Source: a virus. From it: DNA of 29,344 bases. The position numbers and the translations under genes are program-made. The stretch lies in the IMG/VR virus record IMGVR_UViG_3300047095_001310, positions 1 to 29,344 of that record; one strand, written 5' to 3'. The notes below the pieces were generated by a model, which was not told the DNA's origin, made no database searches, and saw only the letters and a list, made by a program, of their open reading frames with translations. Shown piece after piece: positions 6,868 to 13,867 of this stretch. The stretch's first letter is position 1, and each line of letters begins with the position of its first letter.

Positions 6868-7934
6868 TGACTTTAAGAGACCAAAGACAGAGAGAATTTG
6901 CAGAATTAGCATTAAATAAAAAGAATGGATTGCTTCATGTTGCTGCCCGTTTTGGAAAAATTAAGCTGACATTTAACTTCTTAAAACCTGAAGATAAAGT
7001 TCTTGTTATTTACCCTAAAAAGCCTATCAAGCTGTCTTGGTTAACTGATGCAGAAAAGTGGGAATTTGATATATCTAATGTCAAATTCACCACTACTGCT
7101 TCATTATCTAAACATATACATGATAAATATGATTGGGTAATATGGGATGAACCTCAGGAAGTTCTCAGTCCTAAAGTACTTTCCTGTATAGCAGCTTTAA
7201 AAAAGAATAATAACATTATAGGGCTTTCAGGTTCTTTAAGTGTTAAGACACAGGCTAAAATACAAGAATGGACAGGACTTGAAGTTATTGCAGAATACTC
7301 TACTTCACAGGCTATTTCAGAAGGTATTATCACAGACTATCAGATATCTGTAATCAAAGTGCCTTTAGATGATTCTCTGATAAGCAAATATAAATGGATG
7401 ACTGATACTATAGAAATTTATAAACAGACTATGCAATATGCAAGACAAAAACAACTGGCTTTGGCAAGAATGAGGCTGTTACATAATTCAGCCAATAAAC
7501 TCAGTAAAGCCAAGAATTTTGTTAATAAGTTTAAGCATGAAAGATTTATAGTATTTACCCATCTTACTAAATTTGCAGACTCTTTAGAAATCCCGGTTTA
7601 TCATTCTAAAAATAAAGATGAACAAATCTTAGATTTGTTTAAAGAAGGCCATATAAATCATTTGGCTACACTGGATATGATAAGTGCAGGAGTCACTTTT
7701 AAAAAGATAAATAAAGCTCTTATATGCACTTTTACCAGTAATTCTGAAGAATTGTATCAAAGGATTAACAGGATTACTTCAGTAGAAATGGATAATCCTG
7801 ATAAAAAAGCACATGTATATGTACTTTGCCTGAAAGATACTCAGGAAGAAGTTTGGTTAGAATCTGCATTAAGTATGTTTGACAAAGAAAAAATTAAATA
7901 TTATGATATTAAAGAACGCAATACAAACTCCTGA
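6867..7934 (+). CDS. SF2 (DEAD/SNF2-like) helicase
   Basis: This 355-residue protein has the two RecA-like lobes of a superfamily 2 helicase in minimal form, similar in size to compact phage UvsW/SNF2-like enzymes. Motif I is AARFGKI (27-32) and is atypical, having Ile where Ser/Thr normally follows the Lys. Motif II is VIWDEP with D94 and E95. Motif III is GLSGS (119-123). Motif V is in MISAGVTFKKINKAL from residue 271, and motif VI is QRINR (298-302). It probably remodels branched DNA or displaces bound proteins during replication or recombination. It lies downstream of the polymerase, with coupled starts on both sides. Confidence 0.85.
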   Translation: MTLRDQRQREFAELALNKKNGLLHVAARFGKIKLTFNFLKPEDKVLVIYPKKPIKLSWLTDAEKWEFDISNVKFTTTASLSKHIHDKYDWVIWDEPQEVLSPKVLSCIAALKKNNNIIGLSGSLSVKTQAKIQEWTGLEVIAEYSTSQAISEGIITDYQISVIKVPLDDSLISKYKWMTDTIEIYKQTMQYARQKQLALARMRLLHNSANKLSKAKNFVNKFKHERFIVFTHLTKFADSLEIPVYHSKNKDEQILDLFKEGHINHLATLDMISAGVTFKKINKALICTFTSNSEELYQRINRITSVEMDNPDKKAHVYVLCLKDTQEEVWLESALSMFDKEKIKYYDIKERNTNS

Positions 7935-8361
7935 CGGAACCATACTACAGTCTTATCACAGACATGATTCAAAGAATCATATAGATTCTGTCACAGGACA
8001 TGTATATGGAGTTGACGGAGGCAGTATGTATTTAAAAAGATTTGGACCTCCCGGATATAAAGAACTGGCTGTACTTGATGACGGAAATCATGAAACAAGA
8101 AGAAACAATGTATCCTGGGGTAATAATTATGATAAACACAATAACAGATTACCTGATACTAAATGGATACTTATTAAAGATTTAACAAATTCACATTTAA
8201 AAGCCATAGCTAAATATCTTACAGAGATAGGAGTAGTTTCTGAAGATTCTTTACATTACCAAATAATTTTAGATGAAATTAAATACAGACAAGCAAACAA
8301 ACCAAAGATTACTTCTAAAGCATCTTCTCGTAACACAGTTACATCTGGAAATAGCAGATGA
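7903..8361 (+). CDS. Conserved phage protein of the RHD...VDGG...YL type
   Basis: This protein has 152 residues from ATG 7903; an in-frame ATG at 7879 lies deeper in the helicase gene. Residues 15-50 contain YHRHDSKNH, then VYGVDGGSMYLKR, then a polar segment DDGNHETRRNNVSWG. The combination RHD, VDGG and YL-R recurs in small phage proteins of unknown function that I recall from Gram-positive phages. The second half (KWILIKDLTNSHLKAIAKYL) looks helical, and the C-terminus is serine-rich and disordered. Several conserved His, Asp and Arg residues could form an active site, but I assign no activity. Confidence 0.7.
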   Translation: MILKNAIQTPDGTILQSYHRHDSKNHIDSVTGHVYGVDGGSMYLKRFGPPGYKELAVLDDGNHETRRNNVSWGNNYDKHNNRLPDTKWILIKDLTNSHLKAIAKYLTEIGVVSEDSLHYQIILDEIKYRQANKPKITSKASSRNTVTSGNSR

Positions 8362-8620
8362 TTGCCTTAATAAAAAATTAATTACTCAGTACGAAAAACA
8401 ACAGACTAAAAGATTCAGTGAAGTTATGGAAAAAACTCACGGTAAAAATCTTTACAGTCTTTGTAACCAGGATTCAGAAGCTTTCTTAAAGCTTACTGAT
8501 ATAATTGATACAGTTATAGAAACTATAGCTGATTTGTCTCTTGATGAAATAGTAACTTTTGATAAACATTTAGATGAGTACATTAGAAAAATCAAAGAAA
8601 ACACTCCAACAGCTGAGTAA
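8273..8620 (+). CDS. Hypothetical helical protein
   Basis: The frame from ATG 8273 to 8620 gives 115 residues, but the first 89 bases overlap the preceding gene. The next in-frame ATG is at 8426. The convincing part begins near LEIADDCLNKKLITQYEKQQ and continues through a KTHGKNLYSLCNQDSEAF segment into a long acidic helix. The real start could be a non-ATG codon close to 8361, or translation could arrive by frameshift from the upstream gene. No domain is recognised. Confidence 0.55.
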   Translation: MKLNTDKQTNQRLLLKHLLVTQLHLEIADDCLNKKLITQYEKQQTKRFSEVMEKTHGKNLYSLCNQDSEAFLKLTDIIDTVIETIADLSLDEIVTFDKHLDEYIRKIKENTPTAE

Positions 8621-8810
8621 TAATGAATTAACAGTATTTATGGATATTATCAAGCAAAGGTATGACAGAGCTTTTTGGGATACTTATGAGCTTATGGCAG
8701 AAAGACTGAGTACAGATTTTGAATTAAATATTACGGCAGAAGATTTATACTATCATTTTTCACATGAGCCTGTAGAAGTTGATATGAGATTAATATGGGA
8801 AAGATTATGA
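8574..8810 (+). CDS. Hypothetical small protein
   Basis: This is a 78-residue protein overlapping the previous gene by 47 bases. It is rich in helix-forming residues (LTVFMDIIKQRYDRAFWDTY; ELMAERLSTDFELNITAEDL). The NITAEDLYYHF segment resembles one helix-turn of a small DNA-binding domain, but this is not enough for a call. Its TGA overlaps the next ATG. Confidence 0.6.
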   Translation: MSTLEKSKKTLQQLSNNELTVFMDIIKQRYDRAFWDTYELMAERLSTDFELNITAEDLYYHFSHEPVEVDMRLIWERL

Positions 8811-9019
8811 CAGATTATATAATAATAGGATTATTGCTGATACAAATGTTACCTAAAGTAAGGTTTGTATCAGATCATAAAGGAATAAGAATAACTGTTT
8901 TTTATACCAAAAAATATTATTCAGATCCTGACAGTCTTATGGAAGGATATTTTGAAGTAACAAATTGTTTTTGGTTAAAAAAGAATAAAGAATGGTGGGA
9001 TTTGTTAAAGAAAGATTAG
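8807..9019 (+). CDS. Hypothetical small protein with hydrophobic N-terminus
   Basis: ATG 8807 overlaps the preceding TGA (ATGA), giving 70 residues; an upstream in-frame ATG at 8795 is possible. The N-terminus YIIIGLLLIQML is hydrophobic but short for a membrane anchor. The remainder alternates strands and charged turns (VRFVSDHKGIRITVFYTKKY) and ends in an aromatic helix (KNKEWWDLLKKD). No family is recognised. Confidence 0.55.
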   Translation: MTDYIIIGLLLIQMLPKVRFVSDHKGIRITVFYTKKYYSDPDSLMEGYFEVTNCFWLKKNKEWWDLLKKD

Positions 9020-9177
9020 GCAGAAACAAGATTAATAATTTTACTCATACTGAGAAAGAAGCCTACATATTAAAAAGTAGAAAATTAAACGGAAATTATG
9101 TAATTTTTGATTTTGACCGACTTGTATTTGTATATAAATCAAAATTTAATGATTTAGAAAATGACGATAACAATTGA
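8992..9177 (+). CDS. Hypothetical 61-residue protein
   Basis: This short basic protein overlaps its upstream neighbour by 28 bases and its downstream neighbour by 17. It contains a charged helix followed by YVIFDFDRLVFVYKSKF, which suggests two beta strands. It is supported mainly by uninterrupted frame, position and coupling to adjacent genes. No known motif is recognised. Confidence 0.5.
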   Translation: MVGFVKERLGRNKINNFTHTEKEAYILKSRKLNGNYVIFDFDRLVFVYKSKFNDLENDDNN

Positions 9178-9682
9178 AACAGATAATCTTCCTGAAGATT
9201 TGTCTCCCGTAGAATATGTTATTTTATATTGTCTTTATTTTAAGATACCTGCAGAGATAATGCCTCAGGAATTACTTAAATTACAAGATAAAAAGTACCT
9301 GAAACTTACTGACTCTGTTGAGTTAAGAGAAAAAGCCATTGAATTGCTTAATCCTTCTTATAATAAACAGTTTCAAAACTTTTTAGAAATATTTAATGCA
9401 TATCCTATTAAGACTTATACAGGCAGGAGATTAAGACCTGTTAAAATAGATGCCAAAGAAACTTTGGAATTATTTCAGAAATATAAAAAGAGAGTATTGG
9501 ACAAAGGAAAACACTCTTATGTTAAGGCTTGCTTAGATGCAGAATTAAGCCAAAGAAAACGGGCCAATACTATTGAATTTATGCATGAAATGATTACCTG
9601 GATGAATGGTGAAAAATGGGATAGATTTGCTCCCGAAGATAATGTTATTCCTGAAATTAATGAAAGGGTAGACAGTATATGA
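9161..9682 (+). CDS. Candidate helicase loader / winged-helix replication accessory protein
   Basis: This 173-residue protein lies immediately before the DnaB-type helicase and overlaps it by four bases. Residues 13-65 (LSPVEYVILYCLYFK through KKYLKLTDSVELREKAIEL) look like a winged helix. Residues 70-155 (FLEIFNAYPIKTYTGRRLRP; ETLELFQKYKKRVLDKGKHS; EMITWMNGEKWDRF) have the aromatic spacing seen in phage replication proteins that carry a helicase-loading domain. A role in delivering DnaB to the origin fits the position. The functional assignment is inferred from context and pattern only. Confidence 0.6.
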   Translation: MTITIETDNLPEDLSPVEYVILYCLYFKIPAEIMPQELLKLQDKKYLKLTDSVELREKAIELLNPSYNKQFQNFLEIFNAYPIKTYTGRRLRPVKIDAKETLELFQKYKKRVLDKGKHSYVKACLDAELSQRKRANTIEFMHEMITWMNGEKWDRFAPEDNVIPEINERVDSI

Positions 9683-10393
9683 GTTTAGAACAGAGAATCC
9701 AGGATGGATTAGAAGGTAAGTATAAAGGTCTTGAAAATGGATTTTCTGATATAAACAAGTATATATTCGGAGTCCAAAGAAAGTGTTATACTTTAATCGG
9801 GGGTGCATCAGGCAGTTATAAAACTACTATATTAGATTTTATAATTCTTAATGCTTTGATTGATGCAGAAAAACAGAATATTCCCATAGACATATTTTAT
9901 TATTCTTTTGAGATTGACGAGATTACCAAAAAATGTAATTGGACTTCCCAATTAGTCTATATGACTTATGGTGTAGTCATTCCTCCTGAGAAAATAAAAG
10001 GTCTCGGTAATAACAGGTTAAATGAAGAAGAGCTTGCATTAGTAAAGACAGTAATACCTGATGTAGAAAAATTGTTCGGTAAAATCAGATTTACATTTGA
10101 GCCTACTAATCCTACAGGTATTTACAATGAAATTTTCAGACATTGTAAAAATCAGGGAGAATTTATTTACAGCGATTATATTGATGAAGAAGGGAATAAT
10201 CAAAAAAGGATTCAGGGCTTTAAACCAAATGATGACAGATATACTTTAGTGGCAATTGACCATTTGTATTTGTGTAAAAAAGAAAGAAATTTCTCTACTA
10301 AAGAAAATATGGATAAAATGAGTGAGTATCTTGTACTTCTCAGAAATATATTCGGTATTTCAGCATTTGTTCTACAGCAGTATAATCAAGGGT
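9679..10393 (+). CDS. DnaB-family replicative helicase, exon 1
   Basis: This exon encodes residues 1-238 and the first base of codon 239 of a 348-residue RecA-fold hexameric helicase. Walker A is GGASGSYKTT (41-50). The DnaB motif 1a region is FYYSFEID (73-80). Walker B is LVAIDHLYL with D194. Motif H3 is FVLQQYNQG (230-238), where the paired Gln residues act as the gamma-phosphate sensor. The N-terminal DnaB domain is missing, as in many phage helicases. The reading frame continues without a stop into the intron and its endonuclease as far as 11151, so unspliced RNA would give a 490-residue fusion. Confidence 0.9.
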
Positions 10394-10419
10394 TAACACA
10401 AAAATTAATGAAAATTTTG

Positions 10420-10427
10420 TATATTTG
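10420..10427 (+). promoter_or_regulatory. Candidate Bacteroidota -7 box inside intron 2
   Basis: TATATTTG matches TAnnTTTG and lies four bases before the endonuclease ATG at 10432. This is almost the same arrangement as in intron 1 and would again give a leaderless transcript. No -33 TTTG is visible at the normal distance. Confidence 0.35.
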
Positions 10428-10431
10428 CATT

Positions 10432-11151
10432 ATGAATGCAAGTGTATATATAATAAAAAATTTAGTAAACAAAAAAGTTTATATAGGAAGCAGTGTAAAA
10501 GTGGAAAGAAGATTTTATGAGCATACAAGAAAATTAGATAAAAATATTCATATAAATCTTCATCTGCAAGCTGCTTGGAATAAATATAGTAAAAATAATT
10601 TTGAATTTAAAGTTATTTACACTATAAAAAAAGAATTAATAAGAAAAGCAGAACAATTTTTTATAAATAAATACCAAAGTTTAAATCCAAAATATGGATA
10701 TAACAAAACAGTTGTTATCAGTAATTGTTGGGATGATTTAAACATAAACAAAACACAAGAAAATAAATTTTACTTTGTGTGTTATGATAAAAATGGAATT
10801 ATAAAAAAAGTGTTTAAAACTATACAAGATGTTTATGATTTTTTAGGAGGTAGATATACCAGAATTTATGATGCCTGCAATAGTAATTTTTCAAAAACTT
10901 GTAAAAATTATTATTGGAGTAAAATAAATGTGACAAAAGATAAAATACCTTCTAAAATAATTCCTAAAAAAAGAAAAGGTAGACACAAACAATTGTATCA
11001 GTATGATTTAAACATGAATTTTATCAAAAATTGGTCTTGTGCTGCAGAAGCAGCGAGAGTTTTAAAATTAAGTTCTTTTAATATTACCAGATGTTTACGA
11101 AAAAATAATAAGTATAAAAATTTTTATTGGTTTTATAGCCCAGTTGTATAG
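10432..11151 (+). CDS. GIY-YIG homing endonuclease of intron 2
   Basis: This protein has 239 residues from ATG 10432. The GIY-YIG catalytic domain is at the N-terminus: SVYIIKNLVNKKVYIGSS carries the GIY and YIG elements, followed by the catalytic-type Arg in VERRFYEH. The conserved Glu is in KAEQFFINKY. A basic linker leads to a C-terminal NUMOD/IENR1-type DNA-binding helix-turn-helix (YQYDLNMNFIKNWSCAAEAA, then NITRCLRKNNKYKNFYW). The enzyme would cut the intron-less helicase gene near motif H3. The start was chosen because homology begins there; the frame is open further upstream through exon 1. The ORF ends in TAG before the ribozyme core, unlike the intron 1 ORF. Confidence 0.9.
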   Translation: MNASVYIIKNLVNKKVYIGSSVKVERRFYEHTRKLDKNIHINLHLQAAWNKYSKNNFEFKVIYTIKKELIRKAEQFFINKYQSLNPKYGYNKTVVISNCWDDLNINKTQENKFYFVCYDKNGIIKKVFKTIQDVYDFLGGRYTRIYDACNSNFSKTCKNYYWSKINVTKDKIPSKIIPKKRKGRHKQLYQYDLNMNFIKNWSCAAEAARVLKLSSFNITRCLRKNNKYKNFYWFYSPVV

Positions 11152-11391
11152 TAATATACAATTAAAAATATGGGAAGAATTGCTGGAAACCCTAAGTCTG
11201 AAAAGATATGGAAATCAGCAGCCGAGCTACTAACCATTTAGTAGAAGGTTCAGAGACTACTGGAGAGAAAATGGGTTCTCTTAATAACCAGATGTAGCAT
11301 CCCACTACCTAAAATCAGGTAGAAGATATAGTCCGAGCTTATAGGAAACTATAAGAAGTGAAAAAGAAAGATTTTCACGATAACAAAACTG

Positions 11392-11723
11392 TAAGTGCAG
11401 TAGACAGACAAAAATTTAAAGGTGTAGATTTATCTCCGCAGCAGACAGACTTTAAAGATACTACCAATCCTTATCAGGATTCTGATGTAGCCATAGGTCT
11501 TATGAATGCATACAAAATGGGTCTTGATACTTCTTTAGGGTATAAACTTGATGTTTTTAAAGATAGTTTTATCATGTTTAAAATTATTAAAAACAGACTT
11601 TCAAGAGATAATATTGCCAAAGGTCTTATAGCCCACCCTCAATCAGGCAGATTTGTAGAATTGCCTAAACCTGAAGAGTTTGTTAATGACAGTTCTCTTT
11701 ATAAAAAGTATAAACCGGATTAA
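11392..11723 (+). CDS. DnaB-family replicative helicase, exon 2
   Basis: This exon provides the rest of codon 239 (Leu) and residues 240-348. It begins SAVDRQKFKGVDLSPQQTDF, then KDTTNPYQDSDVAIGL, matching the DnaB motif H4 region that contacts DNA and nucleotide. The tail is LPKPEEFVNDSSLYKKYKPD. A GTG at 11358 in the same frame lies inside the intron and is not a plausible start, because the conserved sequence begins exactly at the splice junction. Confidence 0.88.
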
Positions 11724-11734
11724 ATTAAACTACA

Positions 11735-11998
11735 ATGGATTTTGAACAGGAATTAGAAATAGTACTTCATCAGATGAAAGAATTGTTAAAAGCTAAAAAT
11801 GCTTCTTACGGTAATGCTGCATTAGAACCTATCAGAGTATTTTCTAAAGTAAATGCTTTAGAACAGCTTAAAGTAAGAATAGATGATAAGTTAAGCAGGA
11901 TAGCTAAAGGCAATGAATTTTTAGGTGAAGATACTATTACAGATTTATTGGGGTACCTGATACTTTATAAAATAAAATTAAATGAAACGAAGAATTAA
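11735..11998 (+). CDS. DUF1599-like protein (nucleotide modification-associated domain 1)
   Basis: This 87-residue protein has the characteristic order KAKNASYGNAALEP (K..DYGN pattern), RVFSKVNALEQLKVRIDDKL and EDTITDLLGYLILYKIK. These match the DUF1599 family, common in phages, which is found next to genes for nucleotide metabolism or modified bases. The conserved acidic and Lys/Arg residues suggest an all-alpha fold related to MazG-type enzymes, but the reaction is not established. The stop overlaps the next gene by 17 bases. Confidence 0.8.
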   Translation: MDFEQELEIVLHQMKELLKAKNASYGNAALEPIRVFSKVNALEQLKVRIDDKLSRIAKGNEFLGEDTITDLLGYLILYKIKLNETKN

Positions 11999-12413
11999 AG
12001 AAGAATATTTAGCTATGTTGGAAAACACAGTAGCTTATTATTCAGAAAATCCAAAAGAAAGAAGAGCAGTGCAGGGTAATGATGATTCTCCCAGTAACTG
12101 TGTGTATTCATCAGATACAGGGCAACATTGTGCAGTAGGCAGATGGATTGATTATGATGTTTTTGATTTAGCAGAATTTAATGAAGCTACTGCCGTAGAA
12201 GATATATTTGATTATTATGATAATAATGAAGAAGATATTTTTGTACCTGAAGCCAGAGGTTATGCATTGGCATTTTGGCAAAATTTACAATATCTGCATG
12301 ATAAAAAACAGAATTGGACTGATACAGGATTGAGTGAAGAAGGAGAAGCAGCTAAACAAAAAATTATAGAAAAAATAAATGCAAATCATTATCTCTTTGC
12401 AGATAATTTTTAG
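11982..12413 (+). CDS. Hypothetical protein with CVY...HCAVGR motif
   Basis: This 143-residue acidic protein has a central CVYSSDTGQHCAVGRWIDY segment (residues 40-58). I have seen this kind of segment in small phage and bacterial proteins of unknown function, where the two Cys flank a short strand pair. Two acidic helices follow (VEDIFDYYDNNEEDIF; LAFWQNLQYLHDKKQNW). No enzymatic function is assigned. It ends in TAG, just before a promoter-like TATCTTTA. Confidence 0.7.
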   Translation: MKRRIKEEYLAMLENTVAYYSENPKERRAVQGNDDSPSNCVYSSDTGQHCAVGRWIDYDVFDLAEFNEATAVEDIFDYYDNNEEDIFVPEARGYALAFWQNLQYLHDKKQNWTDTGLSEEGEAAKQKIIEKINANHYLFADNF

Positions 12414-12421
12414 TATCTTTA
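12414..12421 (+). promoter_or_regulatory. Weak -7-like box upstream of a small gene
   Basis: TATCTTTA differs by one base from TAnnTTTG and lies three bases before ATG 12425, the same geometry as in introns 1 and 2. A TTTG at 12396-12399 is only 14 bases upstream, too close for a standard -33 box. Confidence 0.2.
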
Positions 12422-12424
12422 TAC

Positions 12425-12616
12425 ATGATTTTTATAGTTCAATTATCTGACTTACAGGAGAAAATTCCTCAATTAGTTCCTATAATTTTACAGCAAATAT
12501 TAAAAGAAAATGAAGAGTACTTTATAGCAGATTTTGCAATAATTTATTCTTTGGGACTTGCAATGTCTTTATTTCCTGTAGAGATGAAATACAAGTATTT
12601 ACAAATAAATAAATAA
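12425..12616 (+). CDS. Hypothetical 63-residue protein
   Basis: This small protein is rich in hydrophobic helices (LVPIILQQILKENEEYFIAD; FAIIYSLGLAMSLFPVEM). It is well placed between two genes and separated from the next start by two bases. It could be a small membrane-associated protein, although charges interrupt the hydrophobic runs. No family is recognised. Confidence 0.55.
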   Translation: MIFIVQLSDLQEKIPQLVPIILQQILKENEEYFIADFAIIYSLGLAMSLFPVEMKYKYLQINK

Positions 12617-12618
12617 TA

Positions 12619-13299
12619 ATGGCAGAATTAATTGCAATTTTTGGACCGTCAGGTAGCGGTAAATCTACCTCAATTGAAACACTTAAACCTGAAGAGACCG
12701 TAATTATTAATGTGGCTTCCAAACCTTTGCCTTTTAAAGGTTGGAAATCTAAATATAAAGAAGGTCTCTCTGCAGGTGGTAATTACGCAGGACTGCATGT
12801 AGCCAAAGATATATGTGCAGCTATTAAATATGTATCTGATAACAGATCTGAAATTAAACAGATAGTTCTTGATGACGTAGGCTATAATATGAGTTTTCAG
12901 GCTTTGGAAAAAGCTACTGACAAGGGCTTTGACAAGTTTAGTGTAATTGCTAAAGATATGTTTACCATTCTTAATACTTCCCGCACTTCAAGAGGAGACT
13001 TAAAGATTTTCTTTATGTTCCATGATGAGGTAGAGGATATGGGTAATGGTAAAAAGCGTAAAATCAGAACTATCGGTAAAATGCTTGACAGTACTTTGAC
13101 TGTTGAGGGCTTATTTACCATAGTACTTTACGCAGAACCTTTGATTAACAGCATGGCAGGTACTGTAGAATACAGATTTCTTACTCAGACTGACGGAGTT
13201 ACAACTGCTAAATCTCCAAAAGGTATGTTTGAAACTAAAGAAATCAATAACAGTCTTGCTTTGGTAGTACAAAAAATGGATGAATATAATAATGGTTAA
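12619..13299 (+). CDS. Sak4/RecA-like P-loop ATPase
   Basis: This 226-residue single-domain ATPase has Walker A FGPSGSGKST (8-17) and Walker B QIVLDDVGY (D85, D86). Its length and layout fit the AAA_24/Sak4 group, reduced RecA-like proteins that work with phage ssDNA-binding proteins in annealing and recombination. A candidate ssDNA-binding protein lies three genes downstream, which supports this. The segment FFMFHDEVEDMGNGKKRKIR resembles the strand-turn after Walker B in this group. Other P-loop nucleotide-binding phage proteins remain possible. Some CGT/CGC Arg codons hint at higher expression than its neighbours. Confidence 0.75.
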   Translation: MAELIAIFGPSGSGKSTSIETLKPEETVIINVASKPLPFKGWKSKYKEGLSAGGNYAGLHVAKDICAAIKYVSDNRSEIKQIVLDDVGYNMSFQALEKATDKGFDKFSVIAKDMFTILNTSRTSRGDLKIFFMFHDEVEDMGNGKKRKIRTIGKMLDSTLTVEGLFTIVLYAEPLINSMAGTVEYRFLTQTDGVTTAKSPKGMFETKEINNSLALVVQKMDEYNNG

Positions 13300-13300
13300 T

Positions 13301-13615
13301 ATGAAACAGGTAAATGTAAGCAATCGTGATTTGACAATCATGGTTAAAGTAGACGGTCTTACTGCAGACCAAATTGCAGCTAAACTTTCTTATGAGAATG
13401 GAATACACATCAATGGAGAAGATGTAGTAGCTCTTATTAAAGAAAGAGGTATTCAACAGAAAAACATTAAGCGCAGTACAAACTTTGTGTTTGTAAATCC
13501 TGAAGAACTTCCCATGACTAACATGGAAGAAGCTATGGAATTAGTGGCTGCTACTGCACACATGGAAGATATGAGTGCATCTGTTGAAGAAAGAATGGTA
13601 ACTACAATAAGTTAA
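13301..13615 (+). CDS. Hypothetical protein
   Basis: This protein has 104 residues from ATG 13301, directly after the stop of the ATPase gene. In-frame ATGs at 13280 and 13292 would overlap that gene. It starts MKQVNVSNRDLTIMVKVDG. LTADQIAAKLSYENGIHING then has the look of a helix-turn-helix (ADQIAAKLS...VVALIKERGI), possibly a DNA-binding fold. The acidic, methionine-rich C-terminus seems flexible. The setting between a RecA-like ATPase and an SSB candidate suggests a recombination accessory role, which is an inference. Confidence 0.65.
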   Translation: MKQVNVSNRDLTIMVKVDGLTADQIAAKLSYENGIHINGEDVVALIKERGIQQKNIKRSTNFVFVNPEELPMTNMEEAMELVAATAHMEDMSASVEERMVTTIS

Positions 13616-13616
13616 T

Positions 13617-13865
13617 ATGGACACTACACAATTATCAGAAGCTCAGATTGAGCTACAGAAAGAACAATTGGCTCATGCATTGGATATGCACAAGCTTAAC
13701 CTTGAGCAATTTCAGCACAGGGCTAAATTAGAAAAGTTACAAGCTCTTTTCTCTGCCAGAGAGTTTGCTAACACAATCAAAAATTATTCTTGGGGAGAAA
13801 CTCTCCAGAAACAAATTGAACAACTTACGGCAGAAATTTATCCACTATCTAAAATTATTCAATAA
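13617..13865 (+). CDS. Small coiled-coil protein
   Basis: This is an 82-residue protein made almost entirely of heptad-like helix (LSEAQIELQKEQLAHALDMH; KLNLEQFQHRAKLEKLQALF), followed by a short second helix. It lies one base after the previous stop and two bases before the SSB candidate. It may be a structural or adaptor subunit. No specific family is recognised. Confidence 0.65.
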   Translation: MDTTQLSEAQIELQKEQLAHALDMHKLNLEQFQHRAKLEKLQALFSAREFANTIKNYSWGETLQKQIEQLTAEIYPLSKIIQ

Positions 13866-13867
13866 TT

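Larger units (their letters stand above)
10394..11391 (+). mobile_element. Group I intron 2 (in the DnaB-like gene)
   Basis: This 998-base intron follows a U-ending 5' exon (GGGT) and ends in G at 11391. Joining the exons gives QYNQGLSAVDRQKFKG in frame. The ribozyme core is at the 3' end: AATCAGCAGCC at 11213-11223, the 5' P7 strand in GAAGGTTCAGAGACTA at 11244-11259 and its partner GATATAGTC at 11325-11333. A GIY-YIG endonuclease ORF occupies most of the 5' part. The core closely resembles that of introns 1 and 3, suggesting a common source. Confidence 0.9.

Noticed and set aside
11358-11723. A separate gene starting at GTG 11358
   Set aside because: The first codons are intron sequence; the conserved DnaB sequence starts at the splice junction at 11392.
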